A model generated the notes under the pieces. The model ran no database searches and was not told where the DNA came from. It worked only from the letters and a program-made list of their open reading frames with translations. The position numbers and the translations under genes are program-made. 15,583 bases of DNA, from NCBI GenBank assembly GCA_900754755.1, contig CAAEEC010000056.1:1-15583 (forward strand), read 5' to 3'. This DNA comes from Clostridia bacterium (GTDB lineage Bacteria > Bacillota > Clostridia > Christensenellales > Aristaeellaceae). Shown here in pieces: positions 12,253 through 15,583 of this stretch (position 1 is its first letter; each line of letters opens with the position of its first letter).

Positions 12253-15200
12253 CTACCTATGTTGATTGGTGTTGATCATGGCAACAAGCAAATCAAAACC
12301 GTCCACTGCAACCCGTTTGTTTCCGGGCTGCAGCAGAGCATTACAAAACCCTTCGGGCAGAGCCTGCAATACCGGGGCAATTACTACACGCTCTCCAACG
12401 AGCGCATCCCGTTCCGCAAGGACAAGACGGAAGATGATCGTTTCTTTGTACTTACGCTGATTGCCATTGCGGAGGAACTGGAGACTCGTCATATCGGCAA
12501 GCAGGAGCTCTACAATATCCAACTGCCGGTAGGATTGCCGCCGGCACATTTTGGCGCCCAGGCAAAAAAGTTTACCGATTATTTCAAGAGAGATGGGATC
12601 GTGGAGTTCGTGTACCGGGATAAGCCTTATGCCATCCGCATTACCGATGTGGTTTGCTATAACCGTCAATGTATCAGGCAGCGTTACCGACTGCAAAGAT
12701 ACACAACCATTGAATACCCCATCCCCCATCGTGACCCCATTCGGCACCACAATGGAACGCAAGCTTTCACAACCATCAAACGCACAACTCCCAATGCTCA
12801 CCAATTCCGTCGGAAGCGCGACATCTCCCAGCGAAACACATTTTTCAAATGCATATTCCCCAATGCTTACAAGACTATCTGGCAAAAAAATCGCGTTCAG
12901 CAAATAGCAGCCGGAAAACGCTCCATTCCCAATCGCCTCAATGCCTGCTGGAACCTCAAATGCATACACATCTCGCCCGGCAGGATACGCGATCAGGGTA
13001 CGCGTCGCTTTTTCATAGAGTACTCCTTCAATCGTCGCATAGCATGGATGTTCTTGCGGCACAGCAAACGACATTAGAGATTCGCAGGCGGAAAAGGGAT
13101 TGTTACCCATGCGGCGCAGCCCATCAGGGATTGAAACCATCTTCAGAGAAACGCAATTCTGGAACGCATTTTCGCCTATCGATTCGAGCGCGTCGGGCAA
13201 CGTGAGTTCGCTCAAAGAAGCGCAATGCGCGAAAGCGCTGGGACCAATGGAAAGCAAATTATCCGGCAGCGTTACAGATGGCAACGCCTCACAAAAAGCA
13301 AATGCTTCCCGACCAATGGAGATCAATCCTGCGGGTAGGGATATAGACGTCAACTTCTTGCAACCCCAAAATGTGAAAGGTGCGATTTCCACCAATCCAT
13401 CAGGAAGAGAAATTTCTTCTAACGTCTCGCACAACCAAAACGCGCCGTCTCCCAGTGAATTCAAATTTTTCGGCAATTCAACGTTGCGCAATGCATCGCA
13501 TAGATAAAATGCCTTTTCTCCAACCGAAACGATCCCATCTGGAAGTGCAATAGAAACCAATGTTTGGCAGCCTTGAAACGCTTCCGCACCAATTTCCCGT
13601 ACTGGATGGCCGCCCAAGGTCGCAGGAACGACCAAGTTTTCCGCTCTGCCCGTGTATCTGTCGATACGGACACCGCCGTCTGCCAGTAGTGTATATTCAA
13701 AATACTTTTCATCCGCTTGCGGCTTCACATCAATTTCCACTTGTCTGGCGTTCAGAGAGCATTCAATATTGCGCCATTCGGTAACATCACAGCCTCTAAA
13801 TGCAGAATCCGTAGCCACCATTGTGCCATCCGCGCGCAAACCGATGGTATAGCCATAGCCTGCCGAAACCGCAACGATATTCGTCCAGTGATCAACATCG
13901 CACGCATTGGTATCATTATATCCCACCGCCACAACCGTTCCATCTACACGCAGCCCAACAGTGTGACGATCTCCTGCGGATATCGCCACAATATTCCTCC
14001 ATGAGGACACATCGCATTGCCCATCCCCATTGGAACCTGTAGCCAATACCGTCCCATCTTTTCGCAGGCCAACAGTATATGAGTTTCCAGCAGAGATCGC
14101 CACGATATCACGCCACCCCGAAACATCTCCTTCACCGTATCTGTTATCACTCGCCACAACCACCGTCCCATCTGCACAGAGCCCCACAGAATGAGCGGTG
14201 CCCGCCGCTATGGCCACAATATCATGCCATTCTTCGATAGCAAGCCGTCGATCGAGATATTCTCCCACACCCAGAACCGTTCCATCGTAATATAATCCTA
14301 GCGTATGAAGATCCCCTGCTGCTATGGCCATGATATCTCTCCAGTCAGAAACATAACATTGCCCCAGCATATCGTCCCCCGTAGCAACCACGCTGCCATC
14401 TGCCCGCAAACCAACACAGTGGTATCCACCAGCCGCCACCGCCACAATATCGTTCCAATCCGCGACATCGAAATCGTATTCATCATACTCGCTTCTTTGA
14501 TACTCCGTAGTGACTACGGTGCCATCCGTGCGTACTCCAATGCTGTGTCGGAGACCTCCAGCGGAAATTTTGGTTTGAACGTTCGCATACTCTTTTATCA
14601 ACTTTTCCACCTGAAAACTCGTATATGCATTCACCACCCGTTCTACGCGCGCATGGCTATCCTTAATATCCTCCCGCATCTCATCCAAATTTTCCAATAT
14701 CCCAGAGTACTTCTCTCCGGATGCATCCTTGATCAATGCGGTTAACGCACCAGACCGTAGCAAAGACTGAGCAAATGTCCCGTACAAATCCTTATCATAT
14801 AGAGCCAACCGGTACATCATCTCAAATGCTTCCACGCACTTGCGCGCGTTTTCCTCTGTCGGGTTCGCCTCATACTGCGCGTTTAGCGTCTTCACTGTCG
14901 CAATCAGCGCTTCTGCAAACCGCCCCGTCACCTCCACCGTGCGTACCTGTCCATTGAATTCATCAAAATCAAAAACGAGCAGATTGATAAAGATTGGAAG
15001 TACTTCTCGCACTGACAAAGCGGCACTCAAGGCAGGTATTCCATTCGCTATCATTTTCAGCGCTGTAGTAAGCAGTTCATTCGCCATATCACTGCCCAAT
15101 TTGACTCCTTGCATATATTCCCATATCTTTCCGCTTTCCCATATATCTTCCTTCAGTAAGGCATCTAGTATTATATCAATTCCGTCCAGCAGGTATTCGT

Positions 15201-15583
15201 CATCCACACAATTTTCTCGTATGGCGCGCAAAAGTGTTATCATAGAATCGCGCTGCGCATAGAGTTCTTGTATCTGCAATACATTTCTCTTTAGTTCGTT
15301 GCCATTCTCTAATCCCAATACAAGAAATTCTGCCACTAGGCCCACCGGTAAATCCTCTACCGCCTCAAATACTTGCATTTGTGACAGCGATATCTGTGGT
15401 TTTTCCTTTAAGCCCAATTCCTTCTGCAAAGTCTCCATGAGTTCATCTATCCATTTGTCCGCTTTTTGTATCGCCTGCGGCTCTGTATATGGCTGATCCA
15501 ATATCGTCTTTGTCGCTTCGAATGCGTCAAGCGTCTCCTCTAGCCATTTAGGGGAATCCACATTCCCTGTTTCCAATTCTAAA
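12253..15583 (-). CDS. Large helical/RCC1-repeat/BspA-LRR protein, broken 3' end, 5' end outside window
   Basis: The minus frame is open from the right edge to a stop near 12253, but only 12664-15583 looks native. The last 137 codons are antisense to the ParM-like gene. A TTG at 15576 is possible as a start, yet the frame is open beyond it, so the N-terminus and any signal peptide are unseen. From 15576: residues 1-330 are predicted mostly helical with no named domain. About 335-605 hold seven repeats of about 38 residues with the pattern AG..HTVGLR.DGTVVA.G...GQCDV..WR.IVA, RCC1-like and enough for a seven-bladed propeller. About 650-970 hold twelve 23-residue BspA-type leucine-rich repeats (A-F-x2-C ... 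LP..L..IG). Four more repeats and the natural C-terminus lie at 8234-8563. Likely a surface or adhesin-like protein; function unknown. Confidence 0.75.
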   Translation of the reverse strand, partial: LELETGNVDSPKWLEETLDAFEATKTILDQPYTEPQAIQKADKWIDELMETLQKELGLKEKPQISLSQMQVFEAVEDLPVGLVAEFLVLGLENGNELKRNVLQIQELYAQRDSMITLLRAIRENCVDDEYLLDGIDIILDALLKEDIWESGKIWEYMQGVKLGSDMANELLTTALKMIANGIPALSAALSVREVLPIFINLLVFDFDEFNGQVRTVEVTGRFAEALIATVKTLNAQYEANPTEENARKCVEAFEMMYRLALYDKDLYGTFAQSLLRSGALTALIKDASGEKYSGILENLDEMREDIKDSHARVERVVNAYTSFQVEKLIKEYANVQTKISAGGLRHSIGVRTDGTVVTTEYQRSEYDEYDFDVADWNDIVAVAAGGYHCVGLRADGSVVATGDDMLGQCYVSDWRDIMAIAAGDLHTLGLYYDGTVLGVGEYLDRRLAIEEWHDIVAIAAGTAHSVGLCADGTVVVASDNRYGEGDVSGWRDIVAISAGNSYTVGLRKDGTVLATGSNGDGQCDVSSWRNIVAISAGDRHTVGLRVDGTVVAVGYNDTNACDVDHWTNIVAVSAGYGYTIGLRADGTMVATDSAFRGCDVTEWRNIECSLNARQVEIDVKPQADEKYFEYTLLADGGVRIDRYTGRAENLVVPATLGGHPVREIGAEAFQGCQTLVSIALPDGIVSVGEKAFYLCDALRNVELPKNLNSLGDGAFWLCETLEEISLPDGLVEIAPFTFWGCKKLTSISLPAGLISIGREAFAFCEALPSVTLPDNLLSIGPSAFAHCASLSELTLPDALESIGENAFQNCVSLKMVSIPDGLRRMGNNPFSACESLMSFAVPQEHPCYATIEGVLYEKATRTLIAYPAGRDVYAFEVPAGIEAIGNGAFSGCYLLNAIFLPDSLVSIGEYAFEKCVSLGDVALPTELVSIGSCAFDGCESLRSIVVPNGVTMGDGVFNGCVSLQSVTLPDTLTVIANHIGNADGIRLIPVHELHDPISLEIIGKLFCLGAKMCRRQSYRQLDIVELLLADMTSLQFLRNGNQRKYKETIIFRLVLAERDALVGERVVIAPVLQALPEGFCNALLQPGNKRVAVDGFDLLVAMINTNQHR
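12259..12663 (+). pseudogene. ParM/StbA-like actin-family protein, 3'-truncated
   Basis: GGAGG (12245-12249) lies 9 bp before the ATG of a protein starting MLIGVDHGNKQIKT, the N-terminal phosphate-1 loop of plasmid-type bacterial actins. It continues through IQLPVGLPPAHFGAQAKKFTDYF and VYRDKPYAIRITDVVCY, as in clostridial ParM-like proteins that polymerise to segregate plasmids or large elements. Homologues run to about 300-330 residues; only about 135 remain. From roughly 12664 the plus frame continues into the antisense of the LRR gene (open to 13077), so that tail is not protein-like. The missing part includes the second phosphate loop and adenosine-binding region, so the product cannot be a working ATPase. 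It is divergent from the BlaI-like gene. Confidence 0.72.

Larger units (their letters stand above)
8564..12663. mobile_element. About 4.1-kb block of conjugative-element/plasmid genes interrupting the LRR gene
   Basis: The block spans the truncated HTH gene, the sigma-like gene, the SLOG remnant, the BlaI/BlaR1-like operon and the truncated ParM-like gene. All are cargo or core genes typical of clostridial integrative conjugative elements and plasmids. Its ends are inferred from where the LRR reading frame stops and resumes: minus-strand ACG ending at 12664 and AAA at 8563-8561. No terminal inverted repeats, target duplication, integrase or transposase were found, and both edge genes are cut. 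It is therefore a fragment or rearranged remnant, not a complete element. Boundaries are uncertain by a few bases. Confidence 0.6.

Noticed and set aside
12253..12663. Native C-terminus of the large repeat protein
   Set aside because: These last 137 codons are the reverse complement of the ParM-like gene and lose the 23-residue repeat. The true C-terminus matches the piece at 8234-8563.
8564..12663. Target-site duplication or recombination core TTTGC at both ends (8561-8565 and 12653-12657)
   Set aside because: Recombining at TTTGC would leave the LRR gene out of frame with a stop codon, so the shared five bases are probably chance.
12259..13077. 272-codon plus-strand frame as one intact ParM-like gene
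   Set aside because: Only the first roughly 135 residues resemble ParM. From about 12664 the frame is antisense to leucine-rich repeats and is not protein-like.
12664..15583. CRISPR-like regular repeats
   Set aside because: The periodic similarity is at protein level (about 114-bp and 69-bp units) with diverged DNA, which fits coding repeats and not CRISPR repeats and spacers.

Overview
The window looks like a chromosome segment of an anaerobic Bacillota bacterium, most likely a gut Clostridia-type organism. Supporting signs are AAGGAGG-type ribosome binding sites, near-perfect TTGACA/TATAAT promoters, a ROK regulator, BspA-like repeat proteins, and fragments of the sigma/HTH module known from Tn916/Tn1549-like conjugative elements. 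No rRNA, tRNA, CRISPR array or integrase was seen.

Region 1 (1-5585, + strand, GC-rich) is a tight carbohydrate operon. In order it holds the 3' part of a glycoside-hydrolase-like gene, a CBM9-like domain protein, a DegT/DnrJ/EryC1/StrS PLP aminotransferase, a Gfo/Idh/MocA dehydrogenase, a strongly divergent NagB-like protein and a PIG-L/LmbE deacetylase, closed by a hairpin terminator. Dehydrogenase + aminotransferase + deacetylase + NagB-fold protein suggests making or breaking an amino sugar or aminocyclitol. The substrate is unknown, and the NagB-like protein has lost most of its canonical catalytic and phosphate-binding residues.

Region 2 (5605-8166) has a second Gfo/Idh/MocA gene (- strand), convergent with the operon, and a divergent ROK-family repressor (+ strand). 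The two are fired by back-to-back consensus promoters, both with extended -10 elements, in a 233-bp AT-rich spacer. A perfect 32-bp loop-less palindrome follows the ROK gene.

Region 3 (8234-15583) holds a large - strand gene combining a helical N-terminal part, seven RCC1-like repeats and BspA-type leucine-rich repeats. It appears to be split by a block of about 4.1 kb (about 8564-12663). The last four repeats and the natural C-terminus lie at 8234-8563; the rest lies at 12664-15583 and runs off the right edge. Joining the two pieces restores both reading frame and repeat phase.

The inserted block carries a 3'-truncated HTH gene and a sigma-like gene, a remnant of a SLOG/DUF1273 protein, a strong 19-bp-stem terminator, a BlaI/BlaR1-type regulator-sensor operon with operators in its promoter, and a 3'-truncated ParM-like gene. 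Both block ends cut through genes and no recombinase is present, so it looks like a captured fragment of a mobile element rather than a whole one. An assembly chimera must also be considered.
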